Below, in pieces: positions 49,225 to 61,325 of a stretch of DNA of 64,000 nt. The number at the start of each line of letters is the position of its first letter. Position 1 is the stretch's first letter. The notes under the pieces were generated by a model. It searched no databases. It was not told the DNA's origin and was given only the letters and a program-made list of their open reading frames with translations. Made by a program: the position numbers and the translations under genes. Origin of the DNA: Axinella damicornis (taxonomy: Eukaryota; Porifera; Demospongiae; Axinellida; Axinellidae); NCBI GenBank assembly GCA_963931865.1, contig OZ007509.1:12575671-12639670 (forward strand), given 5' to 3'.

Positions 49225-49440
49225 AGCTGCACAGAGAGTACTCATGCTGAGTCATGGTGTAGTCTCGCGGCGACAGCTGCAGGCCCTCCCCTTATTCTAT
49301 GGCAAAATTTGCCATAGAATAAGGGGAGGGCCTGTCGCCGCGAGACTACATATACCACAGTGCTTAGCTGCACAGAGAGTACTCATGGTGCTTCTAGTCT
49401 CGCGGGCCAGACGTTCGCGAACGTCTTCCCCGCGAGACTA
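49225..49440. repeat. Two hairpins (49260-49348, 49395-49440) in a local duplication
   Basis: Hairpin 1 runs from TAGTCTCGCGGCGACAG to CTGTCGCCGCGAGACTA around a perfect inner palindrome. Hairpin 2 runs from TAGTCTCGCGGG to CCCGCGAGACTA-like sequence. Both are preceded by TAGCTGCACAGAGAGTACTC, so the insertion context itself was duplicated. Nearby (49458-49482) part of the hairpin-1 arm (CCCTCCCCTT.TA(C/T)TATGG) recurs. Confidence 0.75.
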
Positions 49441-49864
49441 TAAGGGGTTAAGCAAGGGCCCTCCCCTTCTACTATGGAAATATGCCACAGTCCACTTTCC
49501 CGGTCAGCTGCTGTAGAGCTGTTACTTTAACTGATATAAACGTATCACCATCCTCCTCTCGATGGACACCCTGTAAGTTTGTGCTAACTGCACTTGGAGT
49601 GATGGAGGTAGCTTGCCTGCTAAATACACCTGGATTTCACCTCCTGGTCTCAGGCTCCAATTGAGCAGGAGGTCACTCAATGAAGCTCCATGGTGTGGTG
49701 AATTTGAATACTCTCATGTCTCACTGGGCAAGCTAAAAGGGGCCCTAATATCACATTGGGGGTGCCCAAAACAGTAATATTCTGGGGCCCTATTCTCATG
49801 GGGGCCCCAAAATTTACGATACCGGAACCAAATGGACCGGAATGGACCGGGGGTCAAACTGCTG

Positions 49865-50736
49865 TTAAGGTAGGAAACATGGGTACCGCGATCTCCGAAA
49901 CCAAGTTGATGGATAAATGGAAACTGAAAATTTGGACCCTCTCCAAGGCCCCACCCACACTCTGACCCCATCATCAATACACACACAAAACAGGCCCAAA
50001 AACTACGGATGGATTTACCACCTGCTCTCCTCACTTGCAGGCTACAGCCCAAAACTCACTGCCACCCTCAAAAACAGAGGTTTGGCTACCCTAGGCTTTC
50101 AAAAAAAATTCCACGCACACCAACTAAAACCGACTCAAGCCAAGGGCACTCTTCAAAAGGTCAACTACCCCCTGCAAAACTAGGGATGCTTTTCCACGTT
50201 CACCTCTCGGTTACAGAGTTTTGGCCACACATCTACTCCCTCTCACCAGCCCAGTCCAGCTACCAAACCAGCCAAATTCGCCCTAACACGAAAATGGGCG
50301 GGGCCTGTAATGCCGAAAGGTCAACTCTCTAGAGTACCTTGGCCAGGGAGCTGTCGGATGCTGTTCACTTTCCAGGCTGTTCTTCCACCACTTCAGCAGA
50401 CCCACAAACATTCCTGCTCACTCCACCTAGCTATTCACACTCAGATAGCCCATCGCTGCATTCAATAAGCTAGAATAGCTTCTTACTTAAAAAAAAAAAG
50501 AGTGTTCAAACAAATCTTCAAAGTACCGCACGGCCACATCAGAGTGCCGATTTGAAACTTGAAAGGGCCGCTAGCCGCATCAAAGAGAGAAGCCCCCCTT
50601 GTTTATTCCGGTTGCCGCCATGGGAAAACGTAAACAGATGAATAACTCTATATAACCGTATGCGCGTGACGTCATCTCATTAATTATTCATGAGCAAAAT
50701 TGCGCGATTTCGCCGATGCCGTGCTTCCTACCTTAA
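49865..50736. mobile_element. 870-bp element with TTAA ends (piggyBac- or Kolobok-like, non-autonomous)
   Basis: Starts TTAAGGTAGGAA and ends TTCCTACCTTAA, a 12-bp inverted terminus including the TTAA that both piggyBac and Kolobok elements use as target. A conserved open stretch at about 49917-50220 (Lys/Thr/Pro-rich) has no recognised domain. A truncated inverted copy lies at 45440-45946. Confidence 0.65.
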
Positions 50737-50911
50737 GCAAACAACAGTGTGGGTGGCTGAAGAAGGAAGATGCGTCTGTGACTGTTTGCAAACCTGGTGT
50801 CTATCCTAAATTGAAAGTGCGTCCCCCCAAAATTTGTCCAGTCGATCACGGTCCGGTCTGTTCCTGGAAATAAGGTGGCGTTCTGGTCGTTTCCATTCCA
50901 GGAAATAGTAT

Positions 50912-51214
50912 ATAGTCTTGTGCCCAGCCAGAAATACCTATGGAAACTCTGTGTGGGCTTGGTGTACGTAGCGGCATAGAGTGGTATGTAGTCAAGGTAT
51001 TAATTGAGGATTTGCGTCACCTGCATCTAGCAACAGTCACCAGGGCGCCATATGTGAGGAGTACTGTAGTCTCATGCCCAGCGGAAGCACCACCTTCATT
51101 ATTGACATTACAGCGTTTCTATTGGCACGTTCAAATTTTTAACGAGTATCAAGAAAACTGCTCGAAGTTACCGGATGGATTTTCCAAAGGTGCTTCTGGC
51201 TGGGCATGAAACTA
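50912..51214. mobile_element. 303-bp TIR element of the hairpin family
   Basis: TAGTCTTGTGCCCAGCCAGAA at the left and TTCTGGCTGGGCATGAAACTA at the right are inverted copies. A further internal start (TAGTCTCATGCCCAGCGG) at 51067 pairs with the same right end, suggesting a nested or internally duplicated element. No clean target duplication was seen. Confidence 0.75.
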
Positions 51215-54200
51215 GGGAATCAAGCTGGGCTGTAAGCATGTGCTTTATTTGGAGAGGAGGGCGAATGGTACCACTGCGACTGCATGTACAGTTGCATATC
51301 ATGGAACATGTTTTATCTACTGCATGAGTCCTGTAGGGCTTGCTAACTTCAAACAACTCAGGGTTGTTGGAATGTGGGTTGGGTTTGGGGTGGTCTCTCT
51401 TGCTGACCCAGTGCTGTCTGTTGTACCAGACAAGGGGTGGAACTCGGTCAGTATTCATGTGGTGTTGGGTGCTTGTGTAATGTACCACCAGATTTGATAG
51501 TACTTACTGGAGGCTTGTGTACCACATGGGATGTAATACTAGCCCTTGAAGTGACAGTAGGCGGGAGGTGGGTCAGTACCTGTGGGGATGAGGTTGTATG
51601 TCCACACACCCAAGAGCAGTGTAGTGATGCCAAGTTATATTCCACCAGTAACCTGTTCACCATTCGTCACAATGTACGACCTCGATTGTGTGTGTCACAC
51701 CGTCAGATATAATGACTAGTGTAGCAGCTGCCCACAGCACCCTCTGCAGAATGCATTCCCATGCAGACACCAGAGAACACTGTCTGCTCAGGGACACCGG
51801 TACAATAATCATTCTTGAGTGTGTGGTGTTGATCAGTAACATTAATTGTGCAGTATGCTATTGAAATTCAGACTTGTGAGTGCCACTATTGTGGTGCTGG
51901 CACCAGAGGCAGTTGTAAGCCTGTTAGATTGAGCTGAGCACTCTAAGCCAGACTGTGAGTGACTGTAGTCTGCTGAATGCTGCCCTCAGTCTGTAGGTTC
52001 GACATGACTTGCATGAAACTTGATTTCTGGTTTGTGCGACTGTTTTCAGTCATCTTAGAAAAAAGATCAAACAATTCTTGCTGTGCTGAACAGTGACAGT
52101 ATGTTAACAGTATTAAACAAATGTTGAGGATCAATGCAAACAACATGAAGAGTAAGTCCGTGAGTACGGCTACTAGGACTGCTTGCAGTTGGTAGACACC
52201 ACAGTGTGGGGTCTTAGGTTGTGTTTGTCCCAGTTCTCAAGAGTGAGGGTCAGTTGTAGTTTGAGTCCTGTAGGCAGTGCTACTGTCACTTCAAACAACC
52301 CAGGGTTGTTTCAACGTAGGTTGGGTTACAGTTGTGTGGGGTGGTCTCTCTTGCAGGTCTAATACCCCATGAACCCAGTGCACCATTCATGTGTTACTGT
52401 GCCAGACAAGAGGTGGAACTCTGCCAGTATTCATGATTGTGTTTGTTGGTCATTATCATCACCACCTCGTGCACCTGGGAAATATTCATGTGTTACTGGA
52501 TGCTTGTGTGGACAACACTAGTCCTTGAAGTGAAGGGAGGTGGGTCCAGGCCTGCAGATAATGCCTGCCACTTTTCACCACATGCACAACAAACTCACTA
52601 GTAATTGAGCTGGTGAAATATTCACCATTTGAAGTTAGGGGTAAAGTTGATGGAATTTCAGCCCAAGCAGTTACTCTCACCATAGATAATAGAACTAAAG
52701 AATTGGACAGCTGCTACTAAAAGTAGGCTGTCTGTGGTGACCGCTGTTTCCTCTGAACTTTGACACTGGGTGGGGCATTTTGCCAAAAAAGGTTAGTTGC
52801 CATTATCACGCTCGTGCGCGAAGCCATCACAAACCGAAACGAGCATAGGACAAGGGTTACCAGTAAAATTTTTGCGCGTTTCCAATCCCTTCTACGTAGT
52901 TCTATTATCTATGCTCTCACTATACATATGGCCTGTATACATAATAATTATGCACCCTCACAAACACAATGCACCATCACACATTCACACATGCACACAT
53001 TCACCCACACACTCACACATACATACATACCTACACACACACATACAGACGTATGCACAGCTGACATATGCAGAGTGAAATGGAGGAGTCTGGTGTGACC
53101 AAGGACAGTATCTGCATGCCGGTATGCAGGGTGGGGAGTTGCTGTGTACACATGAAAGGATAGTGCATGTTTGATTCCAGATGTCCATGTTTAGTGATAT
53201 CGTGACATTTCTTGGGTCAATACTGGAAGTGGTGTGTGCACTGGATGAGTGGTCTGGGAGGGAAGAGGGTGGCAGAGATTATTAGTGGGAGGGAGAGAGG
53301 ACCTCTGGTCTACTCTCCAGGGAGCTAATTCAGCTCTCTCTGAGTGGTATGTTTGGTTTAGCCCATTGATCATATCCTTGCTGGGAGTAGGGTGCCTCTT
53401 CCTGGACAGTTTAGTGTTGCTATTCTTGTACAGTAGTGTCAGGAGAATAAGCACAGCTGCCTGTTCATAGGATGCTTATACACACATGTACACAGTCAGA
53501 ACAAATCATTACAAGCAGCTTCGCTCGCTTCAGCTGGTGGTCCCTGATTGCTAGCTACTGATTGCCTCAGTGTATGAATCCAGTACTGGACAGCTCCCAG
53601 TGCAGAAGTCTGGTGAGCTGTCATCCCCCTCATGGAGGGCACCACATGAGTTCTCTCTTCAGTGGTGTTGCGAGCTTTTGCTCCTCATGCTCTGTGTGAG
53701 TGAGTGGAGCGTACATGTAGCTCACTTCTCGGATGCACTGACAGCCTTGATTGTGTGATGGTGTCTCCAGCGAAGAACATTAGCACGAGATTGAGGTCAA
53801 GTTCAAAGGTCCTCCACATCACTAGTCTAGTCCCGCTCCATGAACATCCTGAAGCTGTTTGTATTGATTTACTGCTGTTTGTGTACATGTGTGTACGTAT
53901 AAGCACCCCATGAATATAAGCAACCATTTGCACTACAAATTAGGCAGCTGTGCTTATTCTCTCCTGACTGTACTGTACAAGAATAGATTGTCCAGGAAGA
54001 GGCACCCTACTCCCAGCTAGGGATATGATCAGTGGGCTAAACCATGCATACTACACAGAGAGCTGAGAGGGAGGTGTTGGTTTCTGTACTTAAGACCCAA
54101 GGGCAGTTCAGTTTACACAATCCACTTGTACTCTTGTTAGGGGCTACTTGAGGTAAGTGGCACAAGTGGTGTGAGTGTGGCTGTAGGTATTTGACAGGTG

Positions 54201-54621
54201 TAGTTTGTGGAGGGAGAGCTAGATGTACAGCAAGTGGTTTGGGCAGCTGTGTCCATCACCTGAAGCATTGGGTACAGATGGTAGTTTAACTCTTTACTAA
54301 CCAGACTACATTGGAGGTCAGTTGTTCAGCTTGTAGTTTACATAAACATACCCTAGATACTGGTACCGGGGTTGGTTTGGGTCTGGGACGGAGACTAGTG
54401 GTGTCCAAACTACTTCCAGTGCATCTAGCTCTTCAAACCTCTCCCACTAAATGCAAGTAACTTATCTAACGCCTGCACATATGTACAGCATACGTACATA
54501 CTCAGTTGTTGTGAGGTGGGAGGGTTTGCCCGAAGGTGATGAAGAGGTTTTTACCTTACCACCGGCCGGGCACTTGCTATGTCCTTGGTTAGTGGCGAGC
54601 CTGTGTGTTGCGTCATCCCAG

Positions 54622-54624
<3 letters not shown>

Positions 54625-54654
<30 letters not shown>
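54625..54654. repeat. Poly-C tract (30 C) just before a splice acceptor
   Basis: In copy A the same position (about 31721) has CTGCTCCCCCTCCTC, only five consecutive C. The run lies 14 bases upstream of the WD40 exon acceptor and so falls in its polypyrimidine tract. Confidence 0.9.
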
Positions 54655-54657
<3 letters not shown>

Positions 54658-54668
54658 TCATCCTCTAG

Positions 54669-54769
54669 GTCAGTTTGTGCCTCATAGCTCCAATGGGACA
54701 GTGCTGACCACTGGGGGAGACAGCAGGAAGGTGAACCTCTGGATTCTGGGACAGTCCACTGCACCTACA
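54669..54769 (+). CDS. WD40-repeat exon, katanin-p80-like, copy B
   Basis: Same 101-bp exon as 31741-31841, with acceptor CATCCTCTAG and donor GTGAGT. It encodes VPHSSNGTVLTTGGDSRKVN then LWILGQ, so one Ala in copy A is Thr here. As in copy A, no neighbouring WD40 blade was recognised. Conservation of frame and splice sites in both copies is consistent with coding, but the duplication may simply be recent. Confidence 0.45.
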
Positions 54770-55616
54770 GTGAGTCTGATGCTTAGGTGTGTGTGTGCTG
54801 GTGGCTCTGTGGTACATAATGTATGCATTATATTGCTGGAAATGTTTGGTGAAGTAAATTTCACCAGCAGTAATGTCCTATCAAAACCTAGTCCTCACTA
54901 CTTGCCACTCCCACTGCTGGGCCATTCCTCACTACTACATTGGTCCTTGCTCGTACCTCTATCCCCAATATGGCGGTGCAGTGTATACCATTAGGTGTTC
55001 TAATTATGCATCCTTTTTAAGTCTGCGTCAAAATTCAATGTCTCAAACCAATAATGTGTCGCACTCCGGGGGACTAATTTGCGTAACGGCAGCATGGCAG
55101 CATGGCAACTAGCTTGAAGCACACACAGTACAGTTGAACGGTGAAGAGGGTGCATCACATCACTGCCTGTGAACGTTGATATATAAAGACACAGTTGTGA
55201 TATGGCTGGGACATCAGTGAAGGTACTAGGTATGAGAAAGCAACTCCCCCTCCCCCTCCCTCCCCCCTCTCTCCCATGCACCCCCCCTTCCTCCCTCTCT
55301 CCCAGGTGGATGTCATTCAGAATGTCTTGTAACTGTGTGTCTGAACTTGGAAGGAGGTGGGGACAACTGACCAACGTGGAGTGTACCACGTCCAAGGTAC
55401 GTTGTCATGGAGGGTACTTGCTGCGTTCTGATGCTTTTATGTTTGTGTTTTGTTACTACATTGTAGCTGAAATATTCTGATTGGTTGCCTACCAATGATG
55501 TCTGCTGGACCAATCCGGCTGTGGGTAAGAGAAGAAGGGGCCAAGCCTCACATATTCACACACACATACACACAATACACACACTCACTCTTTTACACGC
55601 ATACACATGCCATACA

Positions 55617-55617
<1 letters not shown>

Positions 55618-55691
<74 letters not shown>
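55618..55691. repeat. (CA)n microsatellite
   Basis: About 37 uninterrupted CA units, preceded by imperfect CA-rich DNA from 55556. Open frames across it in several phases are artefacts. Confidence 0.95.
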
Positions 55692-55695
<4 letters not shown>

Positions 55696-55859
55696 AATCC
55701 AGTTTTGATTTCCACCAACAATTTGAGCAGCCTCCCCTCCCCATCAGCACATACTCCTTGAAAAGCAAATTACCTCGCCATCATCACTCTCCCTGGAACT
55801 GTCCCCGTCTCCCCTCATACCAGGAGAGAACGTTCCCTAGGAGGTGGTGGTCGAGATGA

Positions 55860-58060
55860 ACGGTGCACAACGTAGGATGTGGTCAACCCACTCACTTTAG
55901 CTGCAGCTAGTGTCTTGCGGAATATGGAGTATGGAAATGAGTTGATTCTTGTTCACCTTTTGCATTCATGTTTAAACTCCTTGCAGGTGACTAACACCGC
56001 AATGACATGTAGTGCTGTCAATATATCCACAAACACTATCGGCTCACCGTGATCGTAGGGAATCCTGGTCTATATAACTTCCTGGAATGCAAGACAGTAG
56101 TACTAGCCTAGCTCAATGGACGTACTGGAAATCCAAGCCAAGCTACACTATAAGTATCCTGAGCAACACTTTAATAGGATGTGCTTGTATGGGTGGGATT
56201 GGAGCTCCACCCACCCACCTATATACACTAATGTGGACCGGATGTCTAATTGAATGACCTGGCACTCGATCCCAGCTCTATGTGTACATCAGCCACTGCA
56301 TGCAAGATTAGTGTTGTAGTGATGGATTTGGACCACATCACAACCTGATACCCTTCATGGGACTACTCGAGCTGCTGTGCTCTAGATTTGCAGTGTTCTT
56401 GCTTCAAGCCATTGGAACTAGCTGCTTCCTCAGTTTGCATTACATAATAAAGCAATCACTGTAGAGCCTACCTTTCTTTTGCCAGTCATGAAACGGAAAT
56501 GAACGATAATGAATGGAAATATGAAATTCCAATGTCCTGTTCTAATGGTTTCCAACTAGAAACTCTCCCCAGCTATAGGTTACAGTTATTGTGAAGTGCA
56601 TAATTATTGTGCAGTAATGACATATATTGTACATGTACTTGTTCATTAAATATTTCACATGAGAAACTTGGGCATTTAGTGGCATTCGTGAAAATATTTA
56701 AGGATGCAAAGCATGAACACAGGACTCTCATTTAGGTCTGCACTTGTGTAACTGAAAATTAGGTTCAGAAATAAGGAGTTGACTAATTAATATACTGACG
56801 CATGTACAGGATTTTGCTCTATTCTTGCTTCAAGCCATTTACACGTGGAAACTAGCTACTTCCTCAGTTTGCATTACATGATGAAAACGATCACTGTAGA
56901 GCCTGCCATTCTTTTACCACTCACGAAAGAGAAATGAATGCTAATGAACAGAAATGTGAAATTCCAAAGTCCTGTTCTAATGGTGTCCTTACTTTCCCCA
57001 GTTATTGTGAAGTGCATGTGGAGAAGTGTTTCTAGCAAGTGCACTTGATGCCTACATCCGCCTCCTCTCCAGTTGGCCAGCTGATGTTCACATAGTTTAT
57101 ACTGTTGGTGTAGAATAGCTACCAGAGCACTAAGTAGCTACTATTGCATTCAATTCTGAAATAATTGCTTTGTAAATCTAATTGCACAATAATTTTTATC
57201 CAGTGCATATTTCTCTGTTCTTGCATTTTTTCCCTCTACTGCACTTTTGTGTGGAGCACATAACTCTTGCACAATTATTATTGAGAAAGAAATGGCTGCA
57301 GTGTGGCTGCCAGTATATATGTGTTGGACTCCATAGAAATGTCACCCAACCTGTAGAACACTCAAATGTTGTCTACTTGGACTGATCGATGTCAAATCTT
57401 TCACTGTACTCTTTTCTGAGGAAGTCAATTTCCACTTCTTTGTCCATCAGATCATCTTTCAGTTGGTCAACCTCCGGCCCAGGCTTGAGTCCATATGGGT
57501 TGTGTGTTCAGCAGTGTAGTAATTGAGTGTCTTGAACCAAGTAGCACGTGTGGCTCACACAACACCCAGGAGTTTGAGTTGCTCACCATTTCGTTTTAAC
57601 TGTTGCTCATACAATTCTCCTATGACATTTGAAATTGCATGAATAGCTACATTACTACAAAGTGAGGATACAAAGCATGAACACAAGACTCTGATTTAGG
57701 TCTGCACTTGTGTAAGTTGAAAATTAAGCTCAGATAAGGAGTTGGCTAACTAAATACACCAAGCAGTGGATTTTGCTCACAAGAAAACATCAGATTCTGT
57801 TGTTCATACAGTGATAATGAGAGATGCTGTAGAGATACACTATCTTTATTGCTGGGTTACATATTACATGCCACTGCATGGAACCGATCCCCTTCTACCT
57901 CAGTAAACTGGACGGAGAGCAATCTACTCACGTAATGTATCATGCATAATATTATGTATATGAATATAAATGTATCATGCATATGCATATGTATATAAAC
58001 ACATGTGCATGCGCAATCATAGCAGGTGTGTATGTGTGCATGGAAAGTCATTTTAAGATT
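55860..58060. other. Gene-free stretch with two pairs of direct repeats
   Basis: 56398-56552 matches 56823-56992 (shared TTCTTGCTTCAAGCCATT and TCCTCAGTTTGCATTACAT). 56700-56790 matches 57658-57760 (shared CAAAGCATGAACACA and TTTAGGTCTGCACTTGTGTA). The two families interleave, suggesting duplication of a composite unit. No coding sense. Confidence 0.6.
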
Positions 58061-58061
58061 T

Positions 58062-58775
58062 CAGCAGCATAGGATATGTAGTACAAGGTGTGACTGCTAT
58101 AAATACCTGGGTGTCACCCTAACCAGTGATCTTAACTGGTCAGACCACATCCATAACATCACTAGGAAGGCAAGGAGGCTCACTGGCATGTTATATAGGC
58201 AATTCTACAGGTGGTCCAGCCCTACAGCCTTATCCAGTCTCTATGTATCACTAGTGAGACCCCATCTCGAGCATGCTGCTCCTGCATGGAACCCTTACCT
58301 GATCAAAGACATCAACTCCCTTGAATCTGTGCAGAAGTTTGCCCTCAAGGTCTGTTTAAAACAGTGGGATACTCCTTATCACCAGCTGCTGAGCCATGCA
58401 AGCTTGGTTACCATGCAGATCTTAGCACTCGCCGGAAACATTGAAGTCTTTGTTATTTTTATAAACTTATTAATGGTGTGTATTTGTATCATGACCTACC
58501 CCTTGTACCTCACACATCACAGTATGCACTTCGCAACAACCACTCCCTTGTTCAATTCAGTGCTCACACAAATTGTTTCTATTATTCCTTTTTCCTGTAT
58601 GTAACTTCCCTGTGGAATACATTACCTGACTCTATTACTTCTGCACCCTCTATATATACATTTAAGAACCTTGTTCATCTATAGTATAGTTTGTATGGGC
58701 ATGTGCTTGTATTAGTGTTTTTCACTATTCACTATGTCCTTTGCATTTGCATAAAGTTTTATAGAAAAAAAAAGA
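58062..58775 (+). mobile_element. 3' end of a LINE-type retrotransposon (reverse transcriptase C-terminus)
   Basis: Encodes CDCYKYLGVTLTSDLNWSDH, LYVSLVRPHLEHAAPAWNPY and LESVQKFALKVCLKQWD, the thumb and C-terminal region of non-LTR reverse transcriptases. A frame change near 58450 shifts the reading to a segment ending SLWNTLPDSI...FKNLVHL with a stop at 58682-58684. An A-rich end follows at about 58766. The 5' part is missing, as usual for 5'-truncated LINE copies. Not functional. Confidence 0.85.
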
Positions 58776-59055
58776 TGTGAAATATAACTGTAGGCTTGAG
58801 AACGCTGTTATAGCTCAATCTCAAGCTGTTACAGACATGCAGTACAAAATGTGGAGTGGAATGGATTGAGATACTCACTATGGAACTGCAAAGTGGGTAT
58901 GGGTGAACTAATTAAGTCACACACATACAACTTTCTGCATACAAATTTAGTATGAGAAAAGTGACAGTAGGGCTGAGGAGAGTTGGAACACAAATACTTC
59001 CTATAAGGCCACTACATGTACAGTGTTTAAATTTGATGTTAGGAGTTGTGAATGG

Positions 59056-60691
59056 TCAGAAAGTGGGGGAACCAGTAGGGATGTGTTTGTCTCTGAGTTC
59101 TCTCCCAAGCTGCTCCTCACCCAGAAACTCCACTGCCTCAATGATGGTGGCCCAGGACGCAGGAGGGTGGATTCGCTCTAACCAAGTCTCCAGCATCTCT
59201 AGGAGGCACTTGTGGGGGTCGTGTTGATATTTCTCGGCTATGCCTGCCAGAGTTCCCTTTGAAATCTCCAGGAGAGCTCCAATCATCTTCCATTTGTCGG
59301 CCACCTTGTGGTAGAGGGCATCCATCAGATCTTTCAGCACTGGCTGGATGGGCGCACTCCCAGTCACTGCACCTAGTGATGGGTACGTATAATTATGCAA
59401 GAGAAGTTTGAACAACTATGCAACATAAGAAGAAATTAGTACTTGGTGGTTCTGCCGCGAATAAATTATTCCAGTTTGCTAAGGTATTGGGTACCGTAAG
59501 ATAGCAAAATGGACTTTCTTTCCAGTCCATATTTCCCCCCAATTTTCCTGCTATATTATGGCCATTCTGCTTATCCACCTTGAATGCCGTAATTGACTGG
59601 CATGATCTTCAATGTCAAAGCTGTTATAATAGAGAATGGTTGAATTTATATTTATGTATAATTCTCCTAGAAAATACTGTAGCAAGATTGACAATACTTC
59701 CTTTAAAAAGCTTGGGAGTGAGGCCAGGAAGTGCGTGTCATGGAAAGAGTGTTGGTCACTTTGAATATATTGTAATTGTACACACAAAATCTGTGGGTAG
59801 GCCTGAGAACGAGGTTGAATATCCGTCGGTATTCTGCCAATTACACAGGAACCACCAAGGTCACTTCAGTCCGTGGGCAGAACAAGGTCGGTGTTCTGGT
59901 TGTATTATTAGCAGTGTCATATATTATACGTGATGCCATGATATAGTGCACATTGATACATATGCAAGAAGTATGTAGATTTTCGAGGTTTTCAAGCAAC
60001 CCGTATGCCAACCTGCCCTTGAATTGAGGCACAGTTAGAAGCTCACAGTTCAACCACATCGCACAACCCTGACTTTGGTAGTGGCTGAATGATTGTGAAA
60101 ATTATAGAAGCAGTCAATCTAACCTTTGATGCAGGCACAGCCTGAATGTTGTGTACAGGGTTGAACACAAGTGGTAAGCCACAAGTACCATATAGCAGGA
60201 GAACTGGCAAGCTTTTGAAGCTGATAAAATGGCCCAAAATGACCCACCGTCAACACTGGGGTTTGGCAGGTTGCTGTAAGTATATATAGTAGGCAGTTTT
60301 TACTGAAGAGCAATAATCCCTCCTTAAGAGAAGTACCTGATAGTGTATGAACCTCAGGCACATTTGAGAGCTTCCTCCTCTTGGGTTTCCCTGTATAAAA
60401 AGCGATGGCATGTTAGTAACACATGTACATCCATGCAGCAGTAAAAGGATGCTATAACTATAGACATAGCATCGCGCTTTTATACCTAGGTCTCCAAGTA
60501 GCATAGCAAGCAAGCACTTCAGTACTATGGTATAATACTGATGATATCTGAGGCTATAGGTAGCTTAACTGCATGACAACTAGCACGACCTTCCTATTGA
60601 CACAGCACAGCTTCAAATGGTCAATATCACTTACCATTATGGTGATCCTCGTCCTGCTCTTGTCTTCTTTTGTGAGATTCCTTTCTAGGAC
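59056..60691 (-). CDS. Death-domain protein, C-terminal exons
   Basis: Exons 60691-60635 (PRKESHKRRQEQDEDHHN), 60390-60337 (KPKRRKLSNVPEVHTLS) and 59372-59056. All are phase 1 to phase 1, with good GT-AG borders. The last exon encodes LKDLMDALYHKVADKWKMIG, LLEISKGTLAGIAEKY, CLLEMLETWLERI and SWATIIEAVEFLG, the six-helix Death-domain pattern with its conserved Trp residues, and ends at a TGA. The two short exons before it are strongly basic and could act as a nuclear localisation signal. A further in-phase optional exon may lie at 60273-60124. Upstream exons are not identified. This Death domain is clearly different from that of the ZU5 genes. Confidence 0.75.
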
Positions 60692-60852
60692 CTGCAAACA
60701 AGATGAAGAACGGTTAACACATACACTCAGAAATGAATTCTGCTTGCTGCATGTTTAGTTCTGTTGCTTTTAATGAGATTCATAGTTGGTGAGAATGGGC
60801 CCTCAAAACGGCCTAGACTTGCACTGTGTGCCAGTTTGGGATGGTTTGCCGA

Positions 60853-61255
60853 TTTTTAATGAGATTCATTGATCCTCCATGCACATATTAACCCTTTAAC
60901 CACCGAATTCTTCCCACCAAGACAACACGTTTTCATGCATTCAGCGCACACCACTTTCGTAGGTACTCCTCACAGCATTCGTCCTCAGTGGCCAAACTTG
61001 GTGGGGCCCGCACACATGGAGAGACCCCTCTGGCAATACCGTTAATGATATTCATGACCCCCCACAAGCCCAGCAATCAGAGGTCAAAGGTGGATGTCAG
61101 CCGGATTTTCGCCCAGCATTTCCCTAAACTTGGGCCAGATCTGACTGATGGCACACCTTACACCTCCAATTTTCATGTTATCTTGAGGCCCTGGGTGGGT
61201 TCTATGAATATCATTAAAATCAAAAATCCTCGGGCTGATGAATCTCATTAAAAAA
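60853..61255. mobile_element. About 400-bp MITE with TTTTTAATGAGATTCAT termini
   Basis: TTTTTAATGAGATTCAT (60853-60869) and ATGAATCTCATTAAAAA (from 61238) are exact inverted copies. Another copy of the left terminus (TTTTAATGAGATTCAT) lies 85 bp upstream, at about 60768. No coding run. Confidence 0.7.
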
Positions 61256-61325
61256 AAATGCCCACGAGCCAGCTGGCCAATGCTTCTGCCTGTTCAGATG
61301 ACTAGAGTGCAGTACCCCAGTCTCA

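Larger units (their letters stand above)
52010..54880. repeat. Segmental duplication, copy B (WD40 block)
   Basis: Counterpart of 29590-32000, same orientation. It lacks the GFPT-like exons that precede copy A. It also carries the dispersed repeat copy 52705-52918 (counterpart of 6190-6412). Confidence 0.7.

Noticed and set aside
55190..55397. Plus-strand gene start MAGTSVK with a TATATAAA upstream
   Set aside because: The next plausible exon runs into a stop after eight codons, and no domain was recognised.
55485..55859. Open frames across the CA microsatellite
   Set aside because: Dinucleotide repeats keep frames open by chance (His-Thr or Val-Cys runs).
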